A DNA stretch of 50,461 nt from Fragilaria crotonensis. Lineage: Eukaryota > Bacillariophyta > Fragilariophyceae > Fragilariales > Fragilariaceae. The stretch lies in NCBI GenBank assembly GCA_022925895.1, contig JAKSYS010000468.1:1-50461 (forward strand), given 5' to 3'. A program made the position numbers and the translations under genes. The notes under the pieces are model-generated. The model searched no databases. It saw only the letters and a list, made by a program, of their open reading frames with translations, and had not been told where the DNA came from. Positions 31,641 through 42,465 of this stretch are shown piece after piece. Numbering within the stretch: position 1 is the first letter of the stretch; each line of letters begins with the position of its first letter.

Positions 31641-34600
31641 GTTGGTTCTGCAATCAACAATGTCTCTCTTGCCTTCGATCCATCGGTGTGGACCACGGAA
31701 ATTGAGGTCGTCCCAAGTGTGACTGACGCGCTCTTTATCCTGCGCACCATGGTGACCCGGATCCTCCCGTACTCGTTCTACTGCTCACCTACGTGATGGC
31801 AATATTTTCAGTCCCGTTTGCAAAAACTATGTGGACCTCCACGCTGGAAATTATTCAACTCGCCATGGCGCATTTTAACGCCGTCGATTGGAGCCAAGTC
31901 ATGGCAATCCTTCGAGCGCATGTCATGGTCGTTCGCCCGCACGTCTCGCAATTTTGGAGGCTCACCAGGAGGCGCTCATTGCTCCATTGCTTTGGGCCTT
32001 ACTGGCCATGGTCGTACTGTTCTGGCTTCCTAAGCCCAGCTCAACATCGCCTGAGCCTGATCCTAAGGAGCTACCTTCTCGCCGCCATCGTCGTGCTCTC
32101 AAGCAACACAATCGCAAGGTCACACGACGCGCGAATGTTCCCAAGCCGGAAGTATTCGCTCCCATGGACTGCATCGCAGGTACCCCATTAACTTGCGATC
32201 CATGGGACGCTACATTCGGAGGAATGCACCAACGTTGGTTGAACAACAGCAGCAAGTGCAGTTGAACGACCTTCACTCCAAGGTTGCAACTCTCCTTCAG
32301 CGTGTCGACTCGCTCAAGCGCTCCATTCCGCGATCAACTCACTGGACCTGCCGCCACTGCAACGATACAATCGTCCATGGGCCAACTGAACCTTGCCCCA
32401 AGCTCCGTAACACATCCCGCTCGCCATCGGATTTGTCGACGCAAGAGGAAGGGCCAAGGATCAACCACTGCGATGTCAACGACGCCTACCTCGACGCTCC
32501 GCTTCGCCAGCAGCGACGCCGCGCTCGCAGGCTTCCCAAGTCCAACGGCGTCTATCGCCCCGTCTCTCCCATTGGCTTCCAAGGCCTAGGGAACCATCAG
32601 TGGACCTCCAAGCAACTTCAAGCTGCTCGCAAGATGGCAATGCAAGTGAACATGGCTAAGTTTCCAAACGGCAACTACTCCACAATCCTTCGCATGGCTC
32701 TCCAGTCAACCGACCGCTTCCGCGAATCCCTTCCCAAGGCTTCAACGTTTCCTGTCATTTGGGACTCTGGTGCAAGCATCTCGATCACTCCTGACCGCAA
32801 GGACTTTGTTGGACCCATCAACACCCTGGCCCTATCACTCAACTGCAGGGCATTGCAAAGGGACTCAGGATTGAAGGCCAAGGTCATGTTCTGTGGGCAA
32901 TGCAAGATACTCTGGGCAACCTAAGGATGCTCAAGGTCCCAGCATACTTGGTGTCTTGCATCAAGGTCAGGCTCCTATCCACCACAAGCTTGCTCCAAGC
33001 TTACCCTGGAGAGACCATCACCATTGAAGCTCATCAACTGACCTTGAGTGGCACCTCTGATGAAGCCAGAGGGCAACTCATTGCAAGAGTCAACCCTGAC
33101 AACAACTTGCCTACCTCTGATGCACACCGCAGCTCAGATACTCCCAAGGCAGTTGCAGCTCTCAACATTACTCTCAACACTGTTCATGAGAGCAACCTCA
33201 ACTTGACTGAAGCTGAGAAGGAGTTATTAAGGTGGCACCACCGCCTTGGACACCTTTCCTTTCGCAAGATCCAATTCATCATGCGAACTGGAGTCCTGAG
33301 TCGGAGTGAGTCGCATCGATCACTCCATACTGCTGCTTGCCGAATTGTCAACCCTCCCAAGTGTGCCGCATGCCAATATGGGAAGCAACATCAGCGACCA
33401 GCTCCTGCCAAGATCACAACTGTTATCAAGGATCGAGCTGGAGTTCTCAAGGCAGACAACTTGCTCCCTGGACAACAAGTCTCCATTGATCACTTCATTT
33501 GTGGAACAAAGGGAAGGCTCTTCTCTTCAGCTGGAAGGAGCTTGAACTCAGACATGTTTGCTGGTGGCTGCCTCTTCATTGATCATGCTTCCAACTTTGT
33601 GCATGTTGAGTTTCAGAAGCATCTGAACACTCATGAGACCTGAAGGCCAAGCAGAACTTTGAGTTGATGGCAAGGGACAGTGGAGTCATTCCACAATCCT
33701 ATCTCTCTGACAATGGTGGGAGCTTCACCTCAGCTAAGTTCACTGAGCACCTTGGAACTCTGAAGCAAGTTGTCAAGTTTGCTGGAGTTGGAGCTCACCA
33801 TCACAATGGCCATGCTGAGAGGGCAATCCAAGCGATCATGTCGATCGCTCGGACAATGATGCTCCATTCAGCGGTACATTGGCCAGATGTGGCTGATGCA
33901 ACACTTTGGCCAATGGCAGTCTCCCATGCTATCTTCCTCCACAACCATGTTCCTGATTTGGCAACAGGTCTCTGTCCAAGTGATGTCTTCACCAAGTCCA
34001 GATGGGAGCAAAGGAAGTATCATGATCTGCATGTGTGGGGATGTCCTGTGTATGCTCTTGAGAAACCATTGCAGATGGAAAGAAGCTGCCTCGCTGGAAG
34101 CCTCGGTCCATCCGCTGTGTCAACATGGGGCTCTCAAGAAACATGCAAGCACAGTCCCCTTGGTTTTGAATCCAGAGACAGGGTACATCACTCCCCAATA
34201 TCACATTGTGTTTGATGATTGGTTTGCAACGGTGGCTACTAATGTGGATGCCCTCCCGGATTTTAATACAACGCGTTGGGCCCGTTTGTTTGGCGACTCA
34301 AGATATCAGTTCCCATTCGATGACGACGACGACAATGATGCTACAGAGGAAGCGCGAATGGACTCCCAAGCTACAGAAGCCATCAATGAGAACCAAACAA
34401 GAGTTGCTGCCTCCATGGATGAAGCTGTTGCAATTGAACAACTCCCAGTTCCTCCCTTGGCTGAGGCTCCACCCAGGACACCAACTGTTCCACAGCCATT
34501 GCCAAGTTCTCCATTGCTCACTCCAAGGCCTCCAACTCCCATGATGTCTCAAACGAGGGAGCAGTCTATCGATCCTCGGTCTCTCCAGTCTCCTCCAACG

Positions 34601-36597
34601 CCAGACATCAGAACTTCACCTCTGCAACGCCGTCCACTCCAGCTCACAAGCCAAGGAAGAGACGCCACGCAAGGTCCCAGCTACCCCGATCTCCCCAGTT
34701 CATCAGCCAATCTTCTCCCCAGTTCGGGAGCAGACCCCAATGTCTGAAACGAGGAGAGTCCTGTTCCAGACAATGCATTCGCCCTTGACTCACCACGTGA
34801 CGAGCAACCAGTCAAGTCGCCTCCGCCACCAACGTCTCCGCGCCGGTCCAACCGCATTCGCGCAGCACCACAACGCCTTGGATACGATAACACTCAAGGC
34901 CATGGATACTTTGCTTCTCCAAGTGCTTGGATCTTTGAGGAAAATGGAATCATCCTTTCCCCAACTGCCTTCAAGGCAGCTGCATCTGATCCTGACACTC
35001 TGAGCTTTGACCAAGCTATGGCTGACATTGAGCATGTGACCAAGTGGATGGAGGCAGCTGCTAAGGAAGTGGCAAGCCTTGAGAAGAATGGGACTTGGAA
35101 GGAAGTCAGTATCCTTGAAGCCAAGACCAAGATTCTCCCAGGGACTTGGGTATTTCGGCGCAAGCGATCCCCAGATGGAGAAGTCACCAAGTACAAAGCG
35201 CTACTGTGTTCGAGGCGACCTTGAAGAAGGAGAACCTGAAACCTATGCCCCAGTTGTTGCTTGGAGTTCAGTTCGATTGTTCCTTGTCTTGTCCCTAACA
35301 TTGGGATGGCAAACTTGCTCCATTGACTTCAGCAGTGCCTTTGTTCAAGCCAACCTAACTGACCCAGTCTGGATCCACATGCCAAGAGGCTTCAAGTCTG
35401 ATCAGCCAAGCGACCAAAGGACTTGCCTACGACTTGTTAAGAGCCTCTACGGTCTCTCGGTTGCTCCCGCCTTTGGTATCAACACATTCGTGAAGCACTC
35501 CTCCTCCAAGGATTGAAGCAGAGTGCCACAGACTCATGCCTCTTGTACAGCAAGACCATCATGATTGTTCTCTATGTTGATGATCTTGGGATTGCCTACT
35601 CCAACAAGAAGGATCTTGACAAACTGTTCCAGGATCTTACTGATTTGGGTTTGGAGTTCACTCGTGAAGGCACCTTCACTGACTTTCTTGGAATCAAGTT
35701 TGTCAAGGATGAAGTTGCCAACACTGTCACCCTAACACAAAGGGTTTGATCCAGAAGATCATAAAGGCAACAGGACTTCAAGACTGCAACCCCAACCACA
35801 CCCTGCTTTGCAAGCATGCCTTGGGATTGACCTGATGGAGAACCCATGGATGAGTTCTGGAACTACCGCTCTATTGTTGGAATGCTCTTGTACTTGTCAA
35901 CAAACACAAGGCCAGACATCACATTTGCAGTAAGTCAAGTTGCCAGGTTCAATCATTCTCCCAAGAAGAGCCATGCCATTGCAATCAAAACAATTGTCCG
36001 CTACTTGCATCGCACTGCTGACAAAGGAACTATTGTGACTCCAACTGGAGACCTCTCTCTTGATTGTTATGTTGATGCTGACTTTGCTGGACTCCATGGT
36101 CGTGACCCTGATCATTCTGACACCAGCGCCAAGTCCCGCACCGGCTACATCATCACCCTTGGAGGTTGTCCAATTCTCTGGAAGTCTCAACTACAAACAG
36201 AGATCTCCTGTCCACATTGGAATCTGAGTACTCTGCTCTCAGTGCAAGCATGAGGACTCTGTTGCCACTTGATCTTCTTGGAGAAATCTGCAAGGAATTG
36301 ACTCTGCCACCTGACTTCAAGTCTACCATTCGCTGCCGAGTCTTTGAAGACAACAATGGTGCTCTGCTGCTGCTACCAAGCAACGCATTACTAATCGCAC
36401 CAAGTACTTCCTGGTTAGTGGCACTTCTTTGGCACCACGTCCGCAACGGAGATGTCGAAGTGCTCAAGATTGCAACCACTGACCAGTTGGCTGACTACCT
36501 TACCAAGGGCCTCAATCGAGAAGTTTTCGAACGCATTGAAAGCTTGCTCAAGGTTGGTGACACGCGGCACCGCCGCACTTGTGTTGGGTGGATTTAA
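31641..36597 (+). pseudogene. Copia B pol: hydrophobic linker, protease, integrase, reverse transcriptase, RNase H
   Basis: Domains in order. The hydrophobic linker (LLTYVMAIF near 31785-31810, LLWALLAMVVLFWLP near 31990-32035) has the same place as in element A. Protease WDSGAS is near 32762, the pre-integrase zinc site WHHRLGHLS/CAACQYGKQH near 33232-33390, integrase LSDNGGSF and NGHAERAIQ near 33705-33830. A proline/serine-rich linker follows, then RT from WVFRRKRSPDGE (near 35150) with catalytic YVDD near 35577. RNase H DCYVDADFAGLHG is near 36064, continuing to about 36597. All catalytic motifs are present, but at least eight single- or double-base frame changes interrupt them. Compared with element A most are gaps in short homopolymers, so a corrected sequence could be near-intact. 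Confidence 0.88.
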
Positions 36598-36700
36598 GAG
36601 TGTTCCTCTTATCCTGCAAGCCCATATGTTTATTGTTCATGTCCTACATTTTCACCACACCATCACTAATCTATTTCTTGTTTCATTGAATGAGAGGGAG

Positions 36701-37289
36701 AGTCAAGGTACAGCAGCTGACAGCTGTTATTGTGCCGTTATTGACGTTGAAATTTCGTCCCCGCCAGCTGAGTCCCATCCGGCTTTGGATACGAAGATTC
36801 TCACGCCAACTGTATACGGCGAATCGCCAGTACGAAAACTACAGTTGTCCCGGACTGCTTTCCGCCCTCATAACCTCCTTTTCTACAACACCAATTTGTC
36901 CACATTAACCCAGTGCAATTCAACTGCAATTTCCCTTCATGTGCCAACTAATTTCCAACATGTGTCCCTCATCATGTTGGCTAAGTCTGGCCATGTTGCA
37001 ACAGTTGTTGCGACTGTCAATTCGCTCGTGACGGCGGAGTTGGAGCTGACATTTCAATGCCCTTATCAGTGGGATGAAGGCTTTGAATGTTCACTCCCAC
37101 AACCCTCTAACTTCGCGAAAGTAGATCGGCAAGATTCAATCGGACCTGGATTGAATTGGTTCCTTCAAAAGTGAAACCTAGAAATAAGCTCATAAGTTAA
37201 ACAACACTAGAATTAAAAACTCTACGTTTGACCGAACCCGGATTTCTACGAACTAGTACGCAGCCTTGATCACGCCGTGTACTTCGACT
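36701..37289 (+). repeat. 3' LTR of copia element B
   Basis: 589 bp, the partner of 29238-29817; it follows the polypurine tract and ends GACT. An open frame crossing into it (to 37174) is read-through of LTR sequence, not a gene. Confidence 0.92.
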
Positions 37290-37294
37290 CCAGT
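37290..37294. repeat. Target-site duplication of copia element B, right copy (CCAGT)
   Basis: Identical to 29233-29237, followed by acttgtactcggg host sequence. Confidence 0.85.
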
Positions 37295-37528
37295 ACTTGT
37301 ACTCGGGTATCGGGTAGTGTTACAATTTACTGGTACTGTAGTAGGCCAGTGTGAAATTGCTTGGCTTAAAAACGCGCATGAAATCAACATCATCGGATCA
37401 TATCTGCCATGTATGCGAGCGTCAACATCGTCCTTGGCGTTTGAATTCGAAGCACAAAGCCTTTTAGTGGTGCCAGGTGATGAAACAATAGCGTATTCCA
37501 GGGAAGAAACTGTCCACTTATCCTATCA

Positions 37529-38124
37529 ATGACCAGCCGGATCCTTCTCTGGTTACTATCGATCTGCCTCCTGTGGACCCACCTAATGGGGTTCGTGTCG
37601 ATCACGCGCCCCACCAATGTCGAAAGTCATCGTCACTGCAAACGACCCCGTTAGGTCGCGTCGATGATATCAATACATGGATTCAATGGTCATCAAATTC
37701 GTTGATGCAAGTTTACAATCAATCCCTAGTGGAACTGATGAGGATCGATTCCATTGAGGAGGTACACACGCACAAGCGCTATGCTGTTCTATCACACGGA
37801 ACTCAGGATGATCCAATCTTTTGCTACTCCAACGTCGCAGCACGTGATGCATTCCAATACACTGAAGACGAATTTTATCAACTCCCCAGTCGTTACTCTG
37901 CCCCAGGAGGAGGTGACCGACAAAGTCGACAGAAAATTATGGACGATGCCAACAATTCCAATCTCTGGATCATCCCGCATGGCATTCGCCAACGTAAGGA
38001 TGGGAGCTTGTTTGAATTCCGCGATGTTATCTTGTGGAATGTCTACAATCCGCAAGGCGTGCGAGTTGGTCAAAGTGCTGTTTATGATCAAAATAAGGTT
38101 TCTAATGTTGAAAGTCACCCATGA
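37529..38124 (+). CDS. MEKHLA-domain (PAS-related) protein; presequence in another frame
   Basis: The conserved part (about 37660-38080) is a MEKHLA domain, a PAS-like fold found alone in bacteria and algae and at the end of plant HD-ZIP III factors. Its ligand and role are mostly unknown. Visible motifs: LSHGTQDDPIFCYSNVAARDAF, TEDEFYQLPSRYSA, and FEFRDVILWNVYNPQGVRVGQSA. In the domain's own frame there is no ATG upstream; the first stop upstream is near 37495. In the next frame an ATG at 37529 opens MTSRILLWLLSICLLW, then THLMGFVSITRP, a strong signal peptide with an ASAFAP-like GFVS site, which runs until a TAG near 37652. A one-base indel between about 37600 and 37650 would join the two into a plastid-targeted protein of roughly 198 residues. 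The alternatives are an unseen upstream exon or a truncated gene. Element B ends 240 bp upstream. Confidence 0.7.
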
Positions 38125-38246
38125 CCTTGCATAGCTTTCGCGTGTAACAATCGTAACGAAGTAACGAAACAAATACTACTAAAGTATGCGGCTACGTCAG
38201 GGCAAAGGTAATGCGTAGCGCGAAGCCCTTTGAACCAATCGTGCCT

Positions 38247-39287
38247 CTACTCAGCACCAGCAATGTCGTCCATCTCTGGCAAGTCAACCAAGTCATCTAC
38301 ATCGGCAGTCGCACCGCCCATTCCACCAGGCATTCCTGCTCCCATACCACCAAACTTGCTCATTAGTTTTTGCAAGACAGGGCCAACTTCTGGATCTGCC
38401 ATGAGTTCTTGCAGCTTCGCTGGATTGCTCATCAGACCCATGGGTCCGCCAGGTCCGCTCATAAGTTCTGAAAAGGCCGCAATAACTTTGGGGTTTTGCA
38501 TAGAGGCAGCGAGTTCGGGGTCACTTAGGAGACTCTCCATGAACCCAGGAGGCATGCCACCCATACCTCCAGGCATACCACCCATGCCTCCAGGCATACC
38601 ACCTGGCATCTCACGTGCCGCAGCCTTTGCTTCATTCGCCTGTTCCTCTCTTGCTCTACGAATCTCTTCAGCACGCTTTCTCATCTTTTCTTCTTCTTCC
38701 ACCTTGGAGCTTGCTCTCGCTTTCTCAGCTTCCACATGCTTCTCGCTACATTCCTTCAAATCATCGACCGTTCCCTCATCAAAATCAATTTGTTGCGCCT
38801 GCGACAAATCCTGCAACGCCGCCTCCCACTGGCCCAGAGCCTTGCGGGCCTTGCCTCGGACGCGAAGTGCCTTGGCGGAATCGGGATTCTGACGCAGGGC
38901 TTCGTCGCAATCACGCACGGCGGCCGCATACTGCTGCAGTTTCAAGAGGACGGTCGCGCGGTTGGCGTACAAGAGTGCAGACGCGGGTGCCGCCAACACG
39001 GCACCCGTGTACTTCTCCAACGCTTCGGCGAGCTTGCCTTCGGAAACCAAATCGGCGGCTTCCATTTTAAGATTGGATTGTGTGTCGTAATCTTCACCGG
39101 ATTCGTAGAGAGGAGGCATGTCTGGCGAATCATCCATGGGCTCGTCAGCCTCTTCGTCGGCCGAAGCCTTGCCTTGAAAGTCGTCAATGATTCCTTCTAA
39201 TTCGGTAATGTAGTCCTTCACCACCGCTTGTTCGGCAGCATCGAGGTTGGAGAGAGCATCAAGAACGTTCTGAGGAGTTTGAGGCAT
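38247..39287 (-). CDS. Hsp70-interacting co-chaperone, Hip/ST13 type
   Basis: 346 residues from the ATG at 39287. Hip binds the Hsp70 nucleotide-binding domain through its TPRs and slows ADP release. An N-terminal dimerisation-like helix (about 1-40) and an acidic linker (41-68) come first. Three TPR motifs follow at about 71-173 (EAADLVSEGKLAEALEKYTGA, then ALLYANRATVLLKLQQYAAAV and AKALRVRGKARKALGQWEAAL). Next are a highly charged helix (176-226), a Gly-Gly-Met-Pro repeat tract (228-247), and a C-terminal DP2/STI1-like domain (about 248-312; LSDPELAASMQNPKVIAAF, NPAKLQELMADPEVGPVL). The order TPR, charged helix, GGMP, DP is diagnostic of Hip rather than Sti1 or SGT. There is no targeting sequence, so it is cytosolic. 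The ORF is intact, and its stop is 122 bp from the convergent MEKHLA gene. Confidence 0.93.
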   Translation of the reverse strand: MPQTPQNVLDALSNLDAAEQAVVKDYITELEGIIDDFQGKASADEEADEPMDDSPDMPPLYESGEDYDTQSNLKMEAADLVSEGKLAEALEKYTGAVLAAPASALLYANRATVLLKLQQYAAAVRDCDEALRQNPDSAKALRVRGKARKALGQWEAALQDLSQAQQIDFDEGTVDDLKECSEKHVEAEKARASSKVEEEEKMRKRAEEIRRAREEQANEAKAAAREMPGGMPGGMGGMPGGMGGMPPGFMESLLSDPELAASMQNPKVIAAFSELMSGPGGPMGLMSNPAKLQELMADPEVGPVLQKLMSKFGGMGAGMPGGMGGATADVDDLVDLPEMDDIAGAE

Positions 39288-40240
39288 GGTGGAACGGATA
39301 CTGCAGTCAATTTACAAAGTTCAAAGTTCAAATGACAATGCACGCGTGTCGAACGTGTCAAGGAATGAGAAGTGCATGATCGTTTGCGATCTTCTGAAAC
39401 CACTCTTTCACGATCGAAATCCGGTTTTCAGCCGACAGGCAGGCAGGTACAGGTGCGGGCAGCCAGACAGACAGTGACCTCTTTCGTGCTGTACTACAGT
39501 GGCGTCCTAACGTAGTGCGAAGTATGCATACCTGGTACCTGGTACATTGTACCTGGTACAAGTACTATAGCAGGGGAAAGACGAATCCACTGGATTCCCA
39601 GATGTCGCCTCGGCTGAACTACAGCATCCAGCGATATGGCTCAGTGTGCGTTGTGAATGTCATTATGACTGCGTTGGATATTTTGCTCCTACGTGTCTGT
39701 ATGTGGACTCTAGTACATGTAGTAATACGAGGTTTCTACAGGCGGCGTAGTGGGCTAAAAACGTAGTGGTTATGACGTTAGTGTAATCCTAGGAGTCTAA
39801 CGGCTCCTGGATGGCTTTCACTAGCACAGGCCTGTCCCGTGTCGTCTGCTGACGCTGTCGCCGTGTAGGGTTGACAGTGGTGGGGCCATATCGTTCGGAT
39901 GCAGACGGTCTTGCCGGTGCACTCAAAAATTAAAAAGTTTATGTGTGAATGTTGACATATACCATACGGGAATGGATATGTGTTCATGTTTTAGAATTAT
40001 CGGCCTTGCGTATGTGGTATATGTGAGACCAACAGGGGTTGGCGTTTGTGGAGCAGTATGAGAAATGTGTACCGGTTTGGCATAGAGAAAGTCGTTGGTT
40101 ATGACTTCATAATTTGAATAGATTGTGATCGTATGTATCACTTATGATTTTATATGCTATGTTGATTGATGTTTGTTTTTATTTTGAGGATGGTTTGCTT
40201 AGTGCCTGAATGTTGGCATGCGGGCTAATGAAAGGTATTA
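39288..40240. other. Upstream region of the Hip gene and left edge of the tyrosine-recombinase element
   Basis: No gene seen. 39490-39730 carries a cluster of about eight GTAC tetranucleotides (ctggtacctggtacattgtac and neighbours). From roughly 39930 the composition turns T/G-rich, like the adjacent element, so its 3' non-coding end probably lies here. A 16-bp string ttgattgatgtttgtt at 40162-40177 recurs in the same orientation at 47319-47334. Confidence 0.5.
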
Positions 40241-41377
40241 TTACAGAAAGTTGGGGATGCAGCTTGCATCAGCTAGGGCGTCATTATGGCGGCGCGAGGT
40301 GACTGCTAAGTTGCGAAGGTAAGTCATAAATGCATTCGACTTCCACCTGAGCAAATGCTTGATTTCCATCTCATGGAATCCCATTGCGTATAGGGTGGTG
40401 CAAGCGCCAACGCGTAGGGAGTGACTCGACCACATTTGGAGTTCTGCTCTGTTGGTGACTGGGTCTAGGTTGAACAGTTTTGCTGCGGCGCCTCGGATAC
40501 AATTTTCGACATCGGCTGATGTGATGTTGCATATTCGGCTGTCTTGGTGTTTGTAGATGCTGAGTGGGAGCTTGGGATTAGATTTTGCAAGCTTGGCGTG
40601 GCGAAGCAGGATTTGCATGAAGTTGCTGACGAAGCAGACGCTTGGGTTTTTGGTATTGCGGACGAACAGCTTTTTCTCTCCGTTTTCGCCGTTTTTCTGT
40701 TCTTCGAATCGGATGCGAATGCAGCCGACTTCGTGGGGGTTTTGGATAGCTGTTTGGAGATTCAAAATTTGGTTTGATGCTGTGGTGCATTGGACGTCTT
40801 CTGGCGTGAATGCATATGCGTTGTCGAAGCGGTTTAATTGGTGGGAATGCAAAGTTTGGTTGCATGAATTTGTTTGCATCCATTCGATGCCACGACATCC
40901 TGCGTAGAGATTGCAGATTGTCCAGTTGGCCAGTGCTGCCTCAAGACAACAATCATCCTTTCTGGTGGCGGCGTTTGCCGCAATATGTTTGTGCATCTCG
41001 AGGGTAAATGGTTCTCGGCGGTTCGGTACCGATTCCCATCGCTTTTGTTCTTCGAGTACTTTGGAGATAACGGGCGCTAATTTGGTATCGGCAGTTGATC
41101 GGAATCGGGGGTCGATGTCTCGGTATCGACCGAGAAATTTTGCGACATCGAGTAAGTAGCTTGCAATGGTGCTTGATTTGAGCGATCTGCAGTGGAGTGA
41201 TGACCCCGTAGCAAGGTGGGTTGCATACAAGGCCAGCTGGAAGTTGGCTCGCTCTTGCGGTTGGTTGGCAAGAGTCCAGTCATCGTCCAATTTTAGAGAG
41301 TGACAAAAGATGAGGTAGTGGATCCTGCGGCTTCGAATTGTCCGAGCGACTTTGGCAGAGTTGTTGTTGCGTTCCAT
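40241..41377 (-). CDS. Tyrosine recombinase of the YR retrotransposon
   Basis: 378 residues from the ATG at 41377. This enzyme would integrate the circular DNA intermediate by site-specific recombination. The catalytic set is visible: Arg162 (LYAGCRGIEW), His319 and Arg322 (SSHSLRVGACTTLYAMG), Trp345 at the second His/Trp position (LLRWKSNAF), and nucleophile Tyr353 (MTYLRN). The N-terminal ~110 residues are helical (SLKSSTIASYLLDVAKFLGRY), consistent with a core-binding domain. The ORF itself is uninterrupted, which contrasts with the broken RT region. It overlaps the end of the RNase H frame by 85 bp in a different frame, so it could be a separate ORF or be reached by frameshifting. Fungal and metazoan DIRS recombinases share the H-S-x-R-x-G-A pattern. 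Confidence 0.85.
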   Translation of the reverse strand: MERNNNSAKVARTIRSRRIHYLIFCHSLKLDDDWTLANQPQERANFQLALYATHLATGSSLHCRSLKSSTIASYLLDVAKFLGRYRDIDPRFRSTADTKLAPVISKVLEEQKRWESVPNRREPFTLEMHKHIAANAATRKDDCCLEAALANWTICNLYAGCRGIEWMQTNSCNQTLHSHQLNRFDNAYAFTPEDVQCTTASNQILNLQTAIQNPHEVGCIRIRFEEQKNGENGEKKLFVRNTKNPSVCFVSNFMQILLRHAKLAKSNPKLPLSIYKHQDSRICNITSADVENCIRGAAAKLFNLDPVTNRAELQMWSSHSLRVGACTTLYAMGFHEMEIKHLLRWKSNAFMTYLRNLAVTSRRHNDALADASCIPNFL

Positions 41378-42465
41378 CGTTCGCTGAACAGCCTGGATTC
41401 CAGGTTGGATAGCAATTCTGGATGCGGTCGGAAATAGCGATAGGATGCGAGTTTCGGCTCCTTCTCGAATATCTGTTGGTGGCGGGATGCCGGAGATGGT
41501 AAGTGAGTTGGTGGGCGGGAAATGAAATCAGCAAGTGAATTTGTTTTTCCTGCAATGTGGTTGCATGCCACGGCAAGTGTTGTGCGTGCAAGGAGGGCCG
41601 CGTATGTGTGGACCATGTGTTGTCCTTTTTCCGAGCGAGAGGAAACTTTGTGAGCCCAGTTTTGTGACGGGCTGTTGTCAGTTCGGATTAGCAGTTTTGC
41701 TAAGCTCGGGATGCCGGCAGGGAATTTTGCAGCAATTGTGGGCTGGAGGGTGTTCTCTTCCATGATTGTAATGACGGCGGCGAGCTGAAGAATGACAATG
41801 GTGAATTCCATAATATTGATATGGATTGTCTTGTCGGCAATTGCCTGCTTGGTTTTTGGTGACCAAAAAATGTCGAACCAGAATTCGAGTTCGTCACAAA
41901 AGGCTCCGCCGGCTGTTAGGCAGGCGTCGCCGATGCTTGTGAACTGGGCATCTCTGGGGATAACATGACCAATCTGCATTTCCCATTTATAGTGGGGATT
42001 TGCAATGAGGCTGTGGACATGTGTGAGCTCGCTGATGACAGACGGCGGGAGTGGAATTTTTACTTTGTGAGACCAGAGCATTGCCGCCATGTCGCGCGCG
42101 ATCATGGAATCGATGCGATGGTGGAGGTGTTTTGGAAGTTCGGCTTTGTACTTTTTGGTTTTGCCTTGGCGGCTGATGTACCCTCTGACTTGGTTGAATC
42201 GTTGCTGGATTGCTCGGCGGAGAGCATTTTGGAAGCCGAAGAAAAGGGTTCGGCCTTGTCGGTTGGCGCGCGACGCATCGGCAAGTGTACCGTGCAAGGT
42301 TGCTGCTTCTAAGATGGAGCAGTTGTCTTTGTGGATCCATTCTTCAAGCATTTCTTGAAGGGCAATTCGTTTGTCGGTTGGGAGGGTGTAGGTGAGGTTC
42401 GTGTGTTGAACTGCCAGCCTACGACTCTTCGTGTGTGACTGTACGCCGACCCAAATTTTTCCCAA
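41293..42465 (-). pseudogene. YR element: RT thumb/connection and RNase H
   Basis: An open stretch of about 390 codons without its own credible start; it continues the RT frame after an indel near 42415-42430. The beginning (LTYTLPTDKRIALQEMLEEWI) corresponds to the RT thumb. RNase H follows: SIGDACLTAGGAFCDELEFWF carries the first Asp, HINIMEFTIVILQL the Glu, LLIRTDNSPSQNW the next Asp, and AGKTNSLADFISRP the last Asp. This degenerate RNase H type, with I-R-T-D-N and N-x-x-A-D-x-x-S-R, is typical of DIRS-like pol. Beyond it the frame overlaps the recombinase ORF. Confidence 0.8.

Larger units (their letters stand above)
29238..37289 (+). mobile_element. Ty1/copia LTR retrotransposon B (CoDi-like)
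   Basis: An 8052-bp element on the plus strand with the same organisation as element A and no nested insertion. It is bounded by CCAGT duplications. LTRs begin AGTC and end GACT. A polypurine tract tgagagggag (36691-36700) abuts the 3' LTR. Its coding part is very close to element A, while the LTRs of A and B differ by many substitutions, so they are separate insertions of related subfamilies. It split an original spacer of roughly 370 bp between the divergent channel and MEKHLA genes. Multiple one-base gaps relative to element A break the polyprotein. Confidence 0.93.
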
